64,000 nucleotides of DNA from positions 186,001 to 250,000 of the forward strand of contig NZ_NPEA01000003.1 of assembly GCF_002812205.1 (NCBI RefSeq). Reading direction: 5' to 3'. The DNA is from Leptospira neocaledonica (GTDB lineage: Bacteria > Spirochaetota > Leptospiria > Leptospirales > Leptospiraceae). Shown here in pieces: positions 22,017-31,275 of this stretch. The notes beneath the pieces are model-generated. The model ran no database searches and was not told the origin of the DNA. It saw only the letters and a list, made by a program, of their open reading frames with translations. Position 1 is the first letter of the stretch, and every line of letters starts with the position of its first letter. A program made the position numbers and the translations under genes.

Positions 22017-23126
22017 ATGAATCGAAAACTCTTCCTTTTGTTCCTAATTGTAACATTCATCGGATCCTCAAACTTCTGTTCGAAAGTTTCTAAATCCAAG
22101 CCCGGTCTAGTAATCATATTTCTGGCCGGCAAAGTAGAAGTACAAAGAAACGGAAAGCTTATCCCTGTCTCTTCAGGAAGTGTCCTGCAAAAAAATGATA
22201 CCATCAGAACAAATAGCGGGACCTTGGATCTACAAACCAGTCTTGGCCATGTGATCCGACTAAAATCTTATACAAATCTAAATATTGATTCTCTGCACGG
22301 GGAAGGTTCCGAAGAAACTTCTCTAGCAGTTAAAACGGGACTTCTTCTTGTAAAAACAAACAAGTTAAGTCAAAAAGAGCAGTTCAAAATTTCCACACCT
22401 ACTGCGATCGCGGGTGTTCGCGGAACTGCATTCTCTTTTGAAGTAGTACAAGGTACACTTCCTAAGATCAAGGTGTATGAGGGAATGGTTGCTATGACCT
22501 TAAAGGCTCCCGTTAGTCAGGAAATCTCTGCAGATAAAATCGCAGAAAATCCGAACTACCAAAAGTTTCAAAAACTATTGGAAGAACATGAGATCGTGAT
22601 CTCGGAAGAAGAAGAGGCGGAAGTCAAGCCTGAATTCGATCAGCTTGCCCAAACTATTCTAAATCGATTGGATGATATTGCAGTTACCCAAAGTATTGAA
22701 AGTTTTCGAAATGATCTAGTGCGTACTGTTCAAAAAGGAAAATTCGAAAGAGATCCGAGAGAAAGTGCAGATCTGGAAACATTAGTAAAAGTAGACGAAA
22801 ACTTGATCTCAGGCAGCCTCGATAATAAATACTTAACGAAAGAAATAGAAAAGGACCAATCCGACAAACTGAATATCGCTTTTGATAAACTAGAATCCGA
22901 TGCAGGATCTCAAAAACTCGCATCGGAAGAAGAAATCCAAAAGTATTACAGTGTATTGGAATCCGTTCATAAAGTTGACAAGACCGTTCTACACGGAGCA
23001 GTAGTAGCTCAGGTCGGAGATACGATGTTAGTACATTCTACCAAAGGAATCTTCCGATTGGATATCACTGAAGTTGAGTATATTCAGTATAAAAACTTCG
23101 ACGTGATTACTAAAAAGAAAAAGTAA
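22017..23126 (+). CDS. FecR-domain lipoprotein
   Basis: A 369-residue protein with signal peptide and lipobox SSNFC (Cys21). Residues about 35-160 form a FecR domain: [20 protein letters not shown], then [21 protein letters not shown], which carries the conserved GVRGTxF core. The C-terminal half is charged and predicted helical with no known motif. FecR domains in envelope proteins often act as binding or scaffold modules rather than sigma regulators, and no sigma factor gene is adjacent. GGCGGAA upstream fits the start. Confidence 0.9.
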   Translation: MNRKLFLLFLIVTFIGSSNFCSKVSKSKPGLVIIFLAGKVEVQRNGKLIPVSSGSVLQKNDTIRTNSGTLDLQTSLGHVIRLKSYTNLNIDSLHGEGSEETSLAVKTGLLLVKTNKLSQKEQFKISTPTAIAGVRGTAFSFEVVQGTLPKIKVYEGMVAMTLKAPVSQEISADKIAENPNYQKFQKLLEEHEIVISEEEEAEVKPEFDQLAQTILNRLDDIAVTQSIESFRNDLVRTVQKGKFERDPRESADLETLVKVDENLISGSLDNKYLTKEIEKDQSDKLNIAFDKLESDAGSQKLASEEEIQKYYSVLESVHKVDKTVLHGAVVAQVGDTMLVHSTKGIFRLDITEVEYIQYKNFDVITKKKK

Positions 23127-23233
23127 ACTCTAAGCTAGGGTTTATTTCCCGGTTTGTATCGAATGCAAATCGGGTTGATCTTCATTTTTTCCTTTCCATT
23201 CTTCTTACTGTTCGGAAATTCTTCCTAGAACCT

Positions 23234-24397
23234 ATGAGAAAGAAAATACTTCTGCTCGGCTCCGGAGAGCTGGGAAAAGAATTCGTAATCGCAGCCCAAA
23301 GACTAGGCCAATACGTGATCGCTGTCGATAGTTATGACGGTGCTCCCGCAATGCAAGTTGCCCATGAAAAAGAAGTCATCGATATGTTGGATGGAGATGC
23401 TTTAGATCGGGTCGTTGCCAAACATAAGCCTGATCTGATCGTTCCGGAAATTGAAGCGATCCGAACAGAAAGATTTTATGAATACGAAAAACAAGGTTAT
23501 CAAGTAGTTCCAAGCGCCAAAGCAGCTAACTTTACGATGAATCGTAAAGCAATCAGAGATCTTGCTTCCCTAACCCTAAGTTTAAAAACAGCAAAGTATA
23601 AATATGCTTCCACGTTGGAAGGATTAAAGGAAGCCATTTCGATCATAGGAATTCCTTGCGTAGTAAAACCTTTGATGTCTTCTTCCGGAAAAGGACAGTC
23701 AGTGATCAAAACGGAAGCGGATATCGAACCCGCATGGATCTCTTCCCAAACCAAAGGAAGAACCGGTGCCTCCGAAATTATAGTCGAAGAATTTATTTCT
23801 TTCGAATCCGAAATCACATTATTAACGGTAACTCAAAAATCAGGAAGGACTTTGTTCTGTCCTCCTATCGGTCATAGACAGGAAAGAGGAGACTACCAAG
23901 AAAGTTGGCAGCCCGCAGAGATCAGTGACTCACAACTCAAATCCGCTCAGGAAATGGCGGAGAAGGTCACTAAAGAACTAGGCGGTGCAGGTATCTGGGG
24001 AGTAGAATTTTTCTTAACGAAAGAAGATGTTTATTTTTCGGAACTTTCTCCCAGACCTCATGATACAGGAATGGTTACCTTGGCGGGAACTCAAAGTTTT
24101 AACGAATTTGAATTACATGCTAGAACCGTTTTAGGTCTTCCAATTCCTGAAATTCTTTTGGTAAGAAAAGGAGCAAGTGCCGTTATCCTTGCTCAAACAG
24201 AAGGTCAGGTTCCGGATATCAAAGGACTAGACAAGGCCTGCGAAATGCCTGAATCGGATCTTAGAATTTTCGGAAAACCGATCACTAAAAAATATAGAAG
24301 AATGGGAGTAGCTCTTACTTATTCAGATAAGGAAGAATCCATCTCCATGCTTCGAAAAAGAGCAGTATTGATCGCATCTAAAATCAAAGTGGATTAA
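23234..24397 (+). CDS. purT: Formate-dependent phosphoribosylglycinamide formyltransferase
   Basis: An ATP-grasp enzyme that formylates GAR with free formate, bypassing folate-dependent PurN in purine synthesis. The 387-residue length is standard. The N-terminal strand is [21 protein letters not shown]; the ATP-grasp core includes [12 protein letters not shown] and GIWGVEFFL; substrate-binding residues lie in [14 protein letters not shown]. The start has a short upstream region but no clear ribosome site, so the exact start is less certain than the family. Confidence 0.97.
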   Translation: MRKKILLLGSGELGKEFVIAAQRLGQYVIAVDSYDGAPAMQVAHEKEVIDMLDGDALDRVVAKHKPDLIVPEIEAIRTERFYEYEKQGYQVVPSAKAANFTMNRKAIRDLASLTLSLKTAKYKYASTLEGLKEAISIIGIPCVVKPLMSSSGKGQSVIKTEADIEPAWISSQTKGRTGASEIIVEEFISFESEITLLTVTQKSGRTLFCPPIGHRQERGDYQESWQPAEISDSQLKSAQEMAEKVTKELGGAGIWGVEFFLTKEDVYFSELSPRPHDTGMVTLAGTQSFNEFELHARTVLGLPIPEILLVRKGASAVILAQTEGQVPDIKGLDKACEMPESDLRIFGKPITKKYRRMGVALTYSDKEESISMLRKRAVLIASKIKVD

Positions 24398-24428
24398 AAC
24401 AAAACCGGCCCGATTAAGTCGGGTCCGG
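24397..24428 (-). terminator. Rho-independent terminator of the GpsA-acyltransferase gene
   Basis: Arms at 24405-24413 and 24419-24428 form a GC-rich stem with one bulged base. On the minus strand it is followed by TTTTGTTTT. It overlaps the stop codon at 24414 and lies between two convergent genes. On the plus strand no T-tract follows, so it serves only the minus gene. Confidence 0.8.
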
Positions 24429-26834
24429 CACCATGTTTCCGTAATATTGTAAAAGTTCAGGCTCTAATGTTTTGATCTGACCGTTTTCTTTTTTGATAAA
24501 CTTTCTAGAATTTAGAACCTTGATCCCTCGCTCCAAAATTTCCGGAACATCCTTGGTAAGATAATTTCCCTTTCTAGTCAGGATCATTTCTTCTATCATT
24601 TTACTTAAATCGGACGAGCTGATCTCTCCCCCCGCTTCTGTTAAAAGTTTTGCGACAATATGATTCGGAAGAATTTTATGATGCGCCTGCCAAGACCTGG
24701 AAATCTCCAAAGAAATAGAAAGAGTCGGATCGTCCTCTTGGATATATCTGGAAACCGGAATTGGTTCGCAGAGGTCCATATACACTTCCGTTCTTTTGAA
24801 TAAGAAATCCTTAAAAGAGAGTCGAGTGTCTTTTCCCGCAAACTCCACATCTTCCGGAACGTTCTCATACGAAAGAACAATCGGAACTACGATCACCTCG
24901 CTTCCAGTATGTTTAAACGCATCCACGGATGTGGAAAGAATTCCTGTTTTGATCGGAATAATGCCACCGGTTCTAGACCTGGTTCCCTCCGGATAGACTA
25001 ATGTGGGAATTCCTGCTTCCAACATCATGGTAGAATATTGGGTCAAACATTCTAAGTAGAGAAGGTTACGATTTCTTTTTCGGTCCACCATGTAAGCACC
25101 CAAGGATTTTAAAACCCTGGCAAGCCCCGGAGTCCCCATTACTTTTTTATCAGCAGCGTATCTTGGAACAGGAAGTCCGAGCCATCTCAGACCAAAAGCA
25201 ACTTCGATAGAATCCAAATGAGATCTATGAGTCGGAGTGTATAAGATATCGTATCTGGAAGCTAACGCTTTGATCTCTTTTACATTTCCACCTATCTTAG
25301 GAAGCCCTCCGCCGGGTTTAAAACCACCGATCGCAAAACGTGCGGGAGCAACTAAATGAATAAGAGATTCCCTAAAAAGTGGATTATATCCGTCCGCAAT
25401 TTCAGAAACATAAAACTCCACCAAACGATCCAAGTTTCTACTTTTTCCGTTTTCGTATGCGAGCTCCGTTTCTTTCCATAGATCAATCTCTCTTGGAAGA
25501 AGCATAAGATCTGTTCCTGCCTCAGTCTCGACTGCCTCTGAATATCTTTTTTCCAAAGATTTGATCTGTAATCCTGACTGTTTCAAGATCCGATCCGATA
25601 ATCCAGGTTGAGAATGAACATGACGCAGTACCCTTCTTCTCAATGCTTGTTGGAATTCCTTCCCGGATGCGAGAGAAAGCCCGAATCTTTTGCGAGCAGT
25701 TCTGGAAATGTTTCGTATTTCATCGCTGGTCGATTTGGAAACAAATCGAATCATTTCGGTAGGAGAAACTTTTCTGGTAAGAACTTCGAAGAGAGTAGTA
25801 AAAAGTGGAAGTTCTACCTTCTTCTCTTCCGCTAGATCCAAAATAGTAGAAAGTGCATAGGCTCCTTCCACATGCGTTTCACTTTGGCTCATTTCCTTTT
25901 GGATGAATTCTTTTGGGTTTAAGAAGAGTTCGATTCTTTCGAGTAAATTCGGAGAATCCTCTCCGGAGATCAGCTTACGGATAAATCTCTGGCCATAAGC
26001 TCTGTTACGACTGGATCTGGAAGTCGCCGTAGTAATCAGATCAGCAAGACCGAATTCCATTGCCGGTTTTACAGGAAGTTCTAAAGCATTTAATAAAGTT
26101 AATATCTCTGTAAAGCCTAAACTGATCAACTCACCTTCAAAGTTAGACCCACATTCAGGAATCCCATTCACAAGGCCACAGGCAATTGCGATCGGGTTTT
26201 TCATCACTCCGAATAATTCCAGAGTTCTGATATCTTCAAAAGATTTAATATGATTTCTGGGGCCAGAAAAAAGATCTTCCATGATCTCGGCAGCCCTTTC
26301 ACCGGTCGATGCGATAGAGAAAAAGCTATGTTTCCCTTTGGCCATTTCGGAAAGAAGATTAGGTCCTGCCACGGCAACATATTCCATGTCCAGATTTTCT
26401 TTCATTTCTCTAACCTTGATCACATAGTCGGAGAAAGTGATGGCATTTGTTTTTTTACGAGTAGAAGTGGAAACCAAACCTTTCGTAAAAGAAATGATCG
26501 TATGCTCTTCTTGTTCTGAAAGATAAGAAGAAATCTTATCGATCACATTTTCCATTTGTCTAGAAGGAACTGCGATAACGATAACCCAGGAGCCTTGGGA
26601 TAAAAAATCGAAATCGTTTGTAACGATAATATTGTCAGCAAGCGGAACAAATTCTTCCAACAATTCTGCAGATCTATCTTTTTGAAGACGATCCGCCTTC
26701 TTCTTATCGGCGTACCAAAGAAAAAGTCGATCCGCTCTTTCTGCTAATGATACGGAAAGATGAACTCCCATCGGCCCGCCTCCGAAGACGGCGATATTTT
26801 TATGATGGACTCGAGTTTCTTCCAATTCGTTCAT
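24414..26834 (-). CDS. Fused NAD-dependent glycerol-3-phosphate dehydrogenase and PlsB/PlsC-type acyltransferase
   Basis: An 806-residue fusion. The N-terminal part (residues 1 to about 340) is GpsA-like: FGGGPMGVHLSVSLAERA dinucleotide motif, AVAGPNLLSEMA, and the conserved Lys in MKNPIAIACGLVNG. A linker of about 180 residues follows. The acyltransferase domain has block I HRSHLD at residues 536-541 and block III VYPEGTRSRTG near 610. Dihydroxyacetone phosphate could thus be reduced and then acylated on one polypeptide, the first steps of phospholipid synthesis. That coupling is inference; both motif sets look intact. Its own terminator follows the stop. Confidence 0.92.
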   Translation of the reverse strand: MNELEETRVHHKNIAVFGGGPMGVHLSVSLAERADRLFLWYADKKKADRLQKDRSAELLEEFVPLADNIIVTNDFDFLSQGSWVIVIAVPSRQMENVIDKISSYLSEQEEHTIISFTKGLVSTSTRKKTNAITFSDYVIKVREMKENLDMEYVAVAGPNLLSEMAKGKHSFFSIASTGERAAEIMEDLFSGPRNHIKSFEDIRTLELFGVMKNPIAIACGLVNGIPECGSNFEGELISLGFTEILTLLNALELPVKPAMEFGLADLITTATSRSSRNRAYGQRFIRKLISGEDSPNLLERIELFLNPKEFIQKEMSQSETHVEGAYALSTILDLAEEKKVELPLFTTLFEVLTRKVSPTEMIRFVSKSTSDEIRNISRTARKRFGLSLASGKEFQQALRRRVLRHVHSQPGLSDRILKQSGLQIKSLEKRYSEAVETEAGTDLMLLPREIDLWKETELAYENGKSRNLDRLVEFYVSEIADGYNPLFRESLIHLVAPARFAIGGFKPGGGLPKIGGNVKEIKALASRYDILYTPTHRSHLDSIEVAFGLRWLGLPVPRYAADKKVMGTPGLARVLKSLGAYMVDRKRNRNLLYLECLTQYSTMMLEAGIPTLVYPEGTRSRTGGIIPIKTGILSTSVDAFKHTGSEVIVVPIVLSYENVPEDVEFAGKDTRLSFKDFLFKRTEVYMDLCEPIPVSRYIQEDDPTLSISLEISRSWQAHHKILPNHIVAKLLTEAGGEISSSDLSKMIEEMILTRKGNYLTKDVPEILERGIKVLNSRKFIKKENGQIKTLEPELLQYYGNMVPDPT

Positions 26835-26996
26835 CTATTCATTCCAATTTTAATTTTTATATCCGGATCACTTTTCAATAAGACTAGAGGAAGAAAACCA
26901 ATAAAATTTCTTCACTTTTACGATTGCGTTTCCTGACGAAACAGAGAGCTTAGCGGAAAGCCGATCTTGTCGACTAAACTCAGACTATATCCCAAA

Positions 26997-27770
26997 ATGA
27001 AAAAAAGACTTATCATACATTTTTTCTGTATTTTTATTTTGGGCCTTATAGTGATCGATTGTTCAACATACTGGTCTCATCGAAAAAAAGATTTAGGTGA
27101 TGTCTTTACTGCAGGAATAGAAAGCCCTGGTTACGGGATTGGAGTCCGATTGGGACCTCTTGCAACCGGATTTGTTTTTCAAGGTGGAGAATCCGAACCT
27201 GGGAAAAGAGATTTAGGGACAGGATATGGATTGAGAGGTGGAACTTACGGACCTTATAGATCCCAACAATTGATCTTTGGATTTTTAGGCGGGGAGAAGT
27301 TCCACTCCATGCCTCCGACCGAAACTTCTCCTCAAAAAGAAGAAACAAAATCACCTGCATCGAATTCTCAAACAAGCGATAATATTTTACTACTTCCGGA
27401 AAACCCTGAATCCGAACAGGATCCGAATCCTACTCCAGAACTCTCGGACGAAAGATTAAATTCCAAAAGTTACGAAATTCGATATTTACGTTTTTATAAT
27501 AATCCAGTTTCCGAAAGAAGAAAGGCGAAAAAGGAAGCGTTCTTTCGAAAATATTTAGAAAGTTTAGATCCCCAAAAAAGGAACGAGGCAATTCAAACCT
27601 TCTTGGCACAAAACCCAAAAAACAAGGACAATTATCCTTCTGCATTTTTGTTCGAAGTCGAGTTTTACATTTCTATTCGATACGGTATAAGAGTAGGATT
27701 CAATATCGGAGAATTTTTGGATTTTCTATTAGGATTTGCCGGAATCGATCTGATGGAAGACGATATCTGA
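26997..27770 (+). CDS. Hypothetical lipoprotein
   Basis: A protein of about 257 residues with a signal peptide starting MKKRLIIHFF and a lipobox LIVIDC. I choose the ATG at 26997 because it starts a proper signal peptide; the frame opens 10 codons earlier with a TTG. The first mature part reads CSTYWSHRKKDLGDVF followed by glycine-rich strands (GYGIGVRLGPLATGF), then a Pro/Ser/Glu linker near residues 95-150 and a helical C-terminal region. No named family is evident. A bidirectional terminator follows. Confidence 0.78.
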   Translation: MKKRLIIHFFCIFILGLIVIDCSTYWSHRKKDLGDVFTAGIESPGYGIGVRLGPLATGFVFQGGESEPGKRDLGTGYGLRGGTYGPYRSQQLIFGFLGGEKFHSMPPTETSPQKEETKSPASNSQTSDNILLLPENPESEQDPNPTPELSDERLNSKSYEIRYLRFYNNPVSERRKAKKEAFFRKYLESLDPQKRNEAIQTFLAQNPKNKDNYPSAFLFEVEFYISIRYGIRVGFNIGEFLDFLLGFAGIDLMEDDI

Positions 27771-27774
27771 TAAT

Positions 27775-27803
27775 AAAAAAGGCCGCTAAACGCGGCCCTT
27801 TTT
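27775..27803. terminator. Bidirectional Rho-independent terminator
   Basis: GGCCGC (27781-27786) and GCGGCC (27792-27797) form a perfect 6-bp stem with a 5-nt loop, flanked by six A residues on the left and CTTTTT on the right. It therefore works in both directions, ending the lipoprotein gene (stop 27770) and the convergent gene ending at 27828. Confidence 0.88.
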
Positions 27804-27827
27804 GTAGCTATAAATCTAAGTTTCGAA

Positions 27828-28190
27828 TTAGAGTTTATATTCGTATTTTTTGATCACGCCTTTTTTATCAACAATCACTTTGATATACTTAGTAGTATCA
27901 TCTACTCTAGAAGGTTTTTCAGCTAGAGTTTTATAAGAATTTTTTTGGTAAGTAGTAGATTCAAAATACCATTCTAAAACGGATCCGTCTTGCGTGTTTT
28001 CTTCGAAAGTAGGAGTTCCTAAAACAGCTTCTGCCTTAATTCTTTTATCTCCTTCCTTGACCATATTCGCCTCTACAACACGAATATCCGAATTCGGAAC
28101 GTAAGCATGTTCCGATTTTTTTTGTTCGGAAGAACAAGCTCCGAAAATAAGTACCGCAGCAAATGATATTGCGGATAATAAACGTTTCAT
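27828..28190 (-). CDS. Small lipoprotein, SmpA/BamE-like pattern
   Basis: A 120-residue lipoprotein: signal peptide with lipobox IFGACSS (Cys near residue 19). The mature region EAVLGTPTFEENTQDGSVLEWYF resembles the small alpha/beta fold of SmpA/BamE, where G-x-P-x-x...W-Y is common. The C-terminus KYIKVIVDKKGVIKKYEY fits the last strands of that fold. BamE helps outer-membrane protein assembly, but this fold is widespread and the role here is only a guess. It shares a bidirectional terminator with the gene ending at 27770. Confidence 0.75.
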   Translation of the reverse strand: MKRLLSAISFAAVLIFGACSSEQKKSEHAYVPNSDIRVVEANMVKEGDKRIKAEAVLGTPTFEENTQDGSVLEWYFESTTYQKNSYKTLAEKPSRVDDTTKYIKVIVDKKGVIKKYEYKL

Positions 28191-28258
28191 TCTTAACTCC
28201 TTAGCGCGAGCGCACTATTTAAAAAAGCGGCTCTATAGTTTTCGATAAAACGGATTTG

Positions 28259-28708
28259 TCACGCCGAATTTCTTAATTTTTGTTCTAGGATAATAAGAAG
28301 GTCGTCCAAATCCCGTTTTAGGCCTTCCACCTTTTCGGGAGTGAGACCTGATTCTTCCAACAATCGTTCCGGGATACAAACCGCTTTTTTTTGCAATTTT
28401 TTTCCTTTTGTGGTTAGGCTAACCACAAGAGAACGCTCGTCTTGATCGGATCGATCTCTAGTCAAAAGACCTGAGGATTCCATTTTTTTGAGAAGAGGAG
28501 TTAGGGTCCCGGAATCCAAAAACAATTTTTCCCCTATTTCTTTTAAAGGGATTTTATCCGTTTCCCAAAGGACCAAAAGAACAAGATATTGAGGATAGGT
28601 AATATCGAACTCCTCCAAAAGCGGTCTGTATAAAGCAGTCACCGCCCTGGAAGAAGCATAAAGTGGGAAACAGATCTGTTTCTCTAACTTTAAGGATTCG
28701 TAATTCAC
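28259..28708 (-). CDS. ohrR: MarR/OhrR-type peroxide-sensing repressor
   Basis: A 149-residue MarR-family winged-helix protein. The N-terminus LEKQICFPLYASSRAV carries the single reactive Cys13 typical of OhrR, which is oxidised by organic peroxides to release DNA. The segments ITYPQYLVLLVLWE and GEKLFLDSGTLTPLLKKME are the OhrR DNA-binding core. It overlaps the glutathione peroxidase gene by 4 bases, forming an operon. OhrR usually controls ohr; here the partner is a thiol peroxidase. An ACAA-N7-TTGT box at 29230-29244 upstream of the operon could be its operator. Confidence 0.9.
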   Translation of the reverse strand: MNYESLKLEKQICFPLYASSRAVTALYRPLLEEFDITYPQYLVLLVLWETDKIPLKEIGEKLFLDSGTLTPLLKKMESSGLLTRDRSDQDERSLVVSLTTKGKKLQKKAVCIPERLLEESGLTPEKVEGLKRDLDDLLIILEQKLRNSA

Positions 28709-29190
28709 TTGGAAAGAAGTTCCTCGATCTGTTTGTCCAGTTTTTCTGGAGGGGTCAGGGGAGCGAATCTTTTGATCACGTTTCCTTGTTTATCGATCAA
28801 GAACTTGGTAAAATTCCATTTAATGGATTTTCCCAAAAGTCCTGGTGCTTGTTTTTTAAGGTATTGGTAAACAGGATGAGTTCCGTCTCCGTTCACTTCT
28901 ATCTTTTTGAAAAGAGGGAAATTTACCCCGAAGTTCACTTGGCAGAAACTTTGGATCTCAGCGTCGGTTCCCGGCTCTTGGTGACCGAATTGGTCACAAG
29001 GGAATCCTAAAATTTCTAGACCTTTTCCCTTGTATTTGTCGTACATTTCCTGAAGGCCTTTGTATTGAGGAGTAAATCCGCATTGGCTCGCGGTATTGAC
29101 AATCAATAGAACCTTTCCTTTATAATCTTGTAATTTCTTTTCGCTTCCATTGTTTAAAGTAGCGGTTAGTTCGTATAAATTCTGGGCCAC
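28705..29190 (-). CDS. Glutathione peroxidase family thiol peroxidase
   Basis: A 161-residue peroxidase that reduces organic and hydrogen peroxides, probably with thioredoxin. The peroxidatic residue is Cys37 in NTASQCGFTPQY, not selenocysteine. Partner residues lie in LGFPCDQFGHQEPG and KWNFTKFLID. I place the start at a GTG (29188-29190) because a perfect AGGAGGTG ribosome site (29198-29205) lies 7 bases upstream; the open frame to an ATG at 29229 would put this site inside the coding region. It is followed by ohrR with a 4-base overlap. Confidence 0.94.
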   Translation of the reverse strand: MAQNLYELTATLNNGSEKKLQDYKGKVLLIVNTASQCGFTPQYKGLQEMYDKYKGKGLEILGFPCDQFGHQEPGTDAEIQSFCQVNFGVNFPLFKKIEVNGDGTHPVYQYLKKQAPGLLGKSIKWNFTKFLIDKQGNVIKRFAPLTPPEKLDKQIEELLSK

Positions 29191-29197
29191 GTGTGGG

Positions 29198-29205
29198 CAC
29201 CTCCT
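29198..29205 (-). promoter_or_regulatory. Strong ribosome binding site that fixes the GTG start of the peroxidase
   Basis: AGGAGGTG on the minus strand, 7 bases before GTG at 29190. It decides the start of the glutathione peroxidase gene. Confidence 0.85.
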
Positions 29206-29229
29206 AGTTACGTAATAAATAGATTGCAT

Positions 29230-29244
29230 ACAATTTAATTTTGT
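29230..29244. promoter_or_regulatory. Candidate OhrR operator
   Basis: ACAATTTAATTTTGT: inverted ACAA and TTGT ends around an AT-rich core, preceded by T. It resembles the TACAATT-n-AATTGTA box bound by Bacillus OhrR, with mismatches in the core. It lies 40 bases upstream of the peroxidase GTG, where a repressor would block its promoter. Confidence 0.5.
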
Positions 29245-29397
29245 TCAATCTTTTTTAGAAAAATTCTAAAAGATTCATTGAAAAAACGACAAAATTAAAG
29301 ACCGAGGTATAGCTGTAAAAATTGGATTTTAATAAAAAGTTGTAAAATAAATCCAAGGATCCGGCTCTTCTTCCAACATGATTTAAGAGGAATCAAA

Positions 29398-29757
29398 ATG
29401 AATTTAATTTCTTTATTTCAAAGAAGAAAAGAAGGCCAGATACAGAATGTGGAATCTGTTTCCGCAGATTGGGAAGAAGCAATTTTCATATGTAGTAAAT
29501 GTGCGATGAAAATAAGTGGAGAAACAAATGGTAGAAGGACCCGCCTGAAATCTGAATTAAAAGACGCTCTTCGGTTGGAAGGAATCCTAGGTGTTAAAGT
29601 TCTGGAAGTTTCCTGCTTAGATGTTTGCGAAAGAAACCGAATCGCAATCGGTTCCAGTATAAATTCCAAATTGAGTAAGAATATTCTTCTATCTCCTCCT
29701 GGTATTTCTGGAAAAAAACTTCTCCCCATAATTTTTCCAGATCGATTTAAATCTTGA
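29398..29757 (+). CDS. Thioredoxin-like [2Fe-2S] ferredoxin-type protein (tentative)
   Basis: A 119-residue protein. The cysteine pattern is ICSKC near residue 38, then SCLDVC near residue 77, similar to thioredoxin-fold 2Fe-2S ferredoxins and DUF1636 proteins. The motif LRLEGILGVKVLEVSCLDVCERN supports that fold, with the second cysteine pair after a beta strand. An electron-transfer or metal role is inferred. The gene overlaps the 3' end of the convergent porin gene by 11 bases. Confidence 0.7.
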   Translation: MNLISLFQRRKEGQIQNVESVSADWEEAIFICSKCAMKISGETNGRRTRLKSELKDALRLEGILGVKVLEVSCLDVCERNRIAIGSSINSKLSKNILLSPPGISGKKLLPIIFPDRFKS

Positions 29758-31051
29758 GAGAAAGAGAGAAAATGAACATACGATCTAGTTTCGATGTATC
29801 ATTCTCATGAGGATAAATAGAATCCATGGATCTTCTGTACTGGTATGTAAATCTCACCAAAATTGCGGGATCTGGATGATAATCTAAAGTGGCGGTAGCT
29901 CCACTTGTTTGAAAACCATCTTTGGTATTCGTGACCACGATCATCTGCTCTCGATCCAAATATCTTTCTAACCGGACACCTATTCTCCAATCAGGCAAGA
30001 ATCGATAGGCAAGCCATAAGTTTCCCACATAGGTTTGTCTAAACGCAGTGCCATCTCGACGAATATAGATCGGACCTTCCGGAGTATAAACTAAGTCTTC
30101 TCTACTTGCCCTTTCTTGGTAAGCCACATCAAAGGAAGAAGCTAAGGTAAGACGTTGGAATGGTTTCCATTCAGCGATAAAATTATTATAGTACCTGGTT
30201 TCTTTCGGAGTAGTAGTGGGTTGTTCATTCCCTATAAAAGTATTCCAGCGAAACATCAAATTGCCTAAAGGATTCCATTCTAATCGAAAACCTCCGGAGA
30301 TATCTTTATTATTATCCGTAACTACTTGGTATCCATTATTCAAATGAAGTTGGTAAGAAACTTTGTCGCTGATCTTTCCGCTCAGTCTTGCTCCGGAAAC
30401 ATAATAAGGTACGTAATCTAGAGAGAATGCACGAGTATAAACAAAATTCTCATGAGAGATCCAAGATTCATATCCCAAATGTCCGAAATAAATTCCTGCA
30501 TCTAGCCAGGTGGATTTTCCTAACCGAATACCTCCATACGCTTCTTGCATATTACGGATAGAAGTCTCGTTAGAAGTTTTGCCTGTGGTCCCCTCTCCAG
30601 AATAATTTGCGACGACTGATGTACCGTATTGGACCGCAAATCTTCCTCTATATTTATCAGTCTCTACTTTGGCATCCAGATAGGCCAGGTTGATATTGTA
30701 TTCGTTTGTCCGAGTGGCTTGGGTTGTATATAATAGTTCTTTGGAGGCAGGTCGGTTCAAACTTGCATTATAATAACCGTCTATAAAAAAACCGAATTGA
30801 ATCGGAATCACCAGATCATCTTTCTTTTTAGGATTCAGTTCTTCCTTTTTAAAACCTTCTTCCTCCTCCTCGTCTTTTGTGTCGGAAGCTTTTTTAAGAT
30901 CGGCCTTAGGATTCTCTTCTTTGATTTGGAGCGTCTTCTCTTTCGGTTTACTTGATTTCTCTTGGGACCCATCTTCAGAAAAAAGCGATCCAGAAACAGA
31001 GCAAACGCAAAGTATAAAAATGAATTTGGAAAATCGTAATTTGCGAATCAT
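29747..31051 (-). CDS. Outer-membrane beta-barrel porin, Bbp2 (OmpL-like) family
   Basis: A 434-residue outer-membrane protein. A signal peptide (residues 1-25, ending SGSLFSED) precedes a charged Lys/Glu linker of about 60 residues, then the barrel starts at GFFIDGYYNASLNRPAS, which matches Bbp2 proteins. Alternating strands ending in aromatic residues continue to the terminal FIFSLSLKI, whose final hydrophobic pattern fits barrel insertion. The charged linker may bind peptidoglycan. It has a 224-base upstream region shared with the divergent antiporter gene. Pore specificity is unknown. Confidence 0.9.
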   Translation of the reverse strand: MIRKLRFSKFIFILCVCSVSGSLFSEDGSQEKSSKPKEKTLQIKEENPKADLKKASDTKDEEEEEGFKKEELNPKKKDDLVIPIQFGFFIDGYYNASLNRPASKELLYTTQATRTNEYNINLAYLDAKVETDKYRGRFAVQYGTSVVANYSGEGTTGKTSNETSIRNMQEAYGGIRLGKSTWLDAGIYFGHLGYESWISHENFVYTRAFSLDYVPYYVSGARLSGKISDKVSYQLHLNNGYQVVTDNNKDISGGFRLEWNPLGNLMFRWNTFIGNEQPTTTPKETRYYNNFIAEWKPFQRLTLASSFDVAYQERASREDLVYTPEGPIYIRRDGTAFRQTYVGNLWLAYRFLPDWRIGVRLERYLDREQMIVVTNTKDGFQTSGATATLDYHPDPAILVRFTYQYRRSMDSIYPHENDTSKLDRMFIFSLSLKI

Positions 31052-31275
31052 AAATTTTTGATTTTTTTCGAATTGTTTATTATCTACTCATTTTTGCCTG
31101 AAAGATGTTTCTTAACGCAAATCATATGAAGAAACCGCTTTTTCCTCATATTAATCCTAAATAATTATAGCGCTTTCCACTTTGAGGAGAAGAATCATAC
31201 ATAGGAAAAGTGGTTTTATTACCTATCCGTAAAATGTCTAATGAAAATTAATCCAAACCGAAAGGAAGCGCATTA

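Noticed and set aside
23163..23228. 21-codon hydrophobic open frame ([14 protein letters not shown]...) just before purT
   Set aside because: No ribosome site and no leader-peptide codon run. A hydrophobic T-rich frame of this size is expected by chance.
31177..31213. Inverted repeat CCACTTT/AAAGTGG upstream of the first antiporter
   Set aside because: A 7-base stem with a 23-base loop is weak, and I see no second copy; not enough for an operator.
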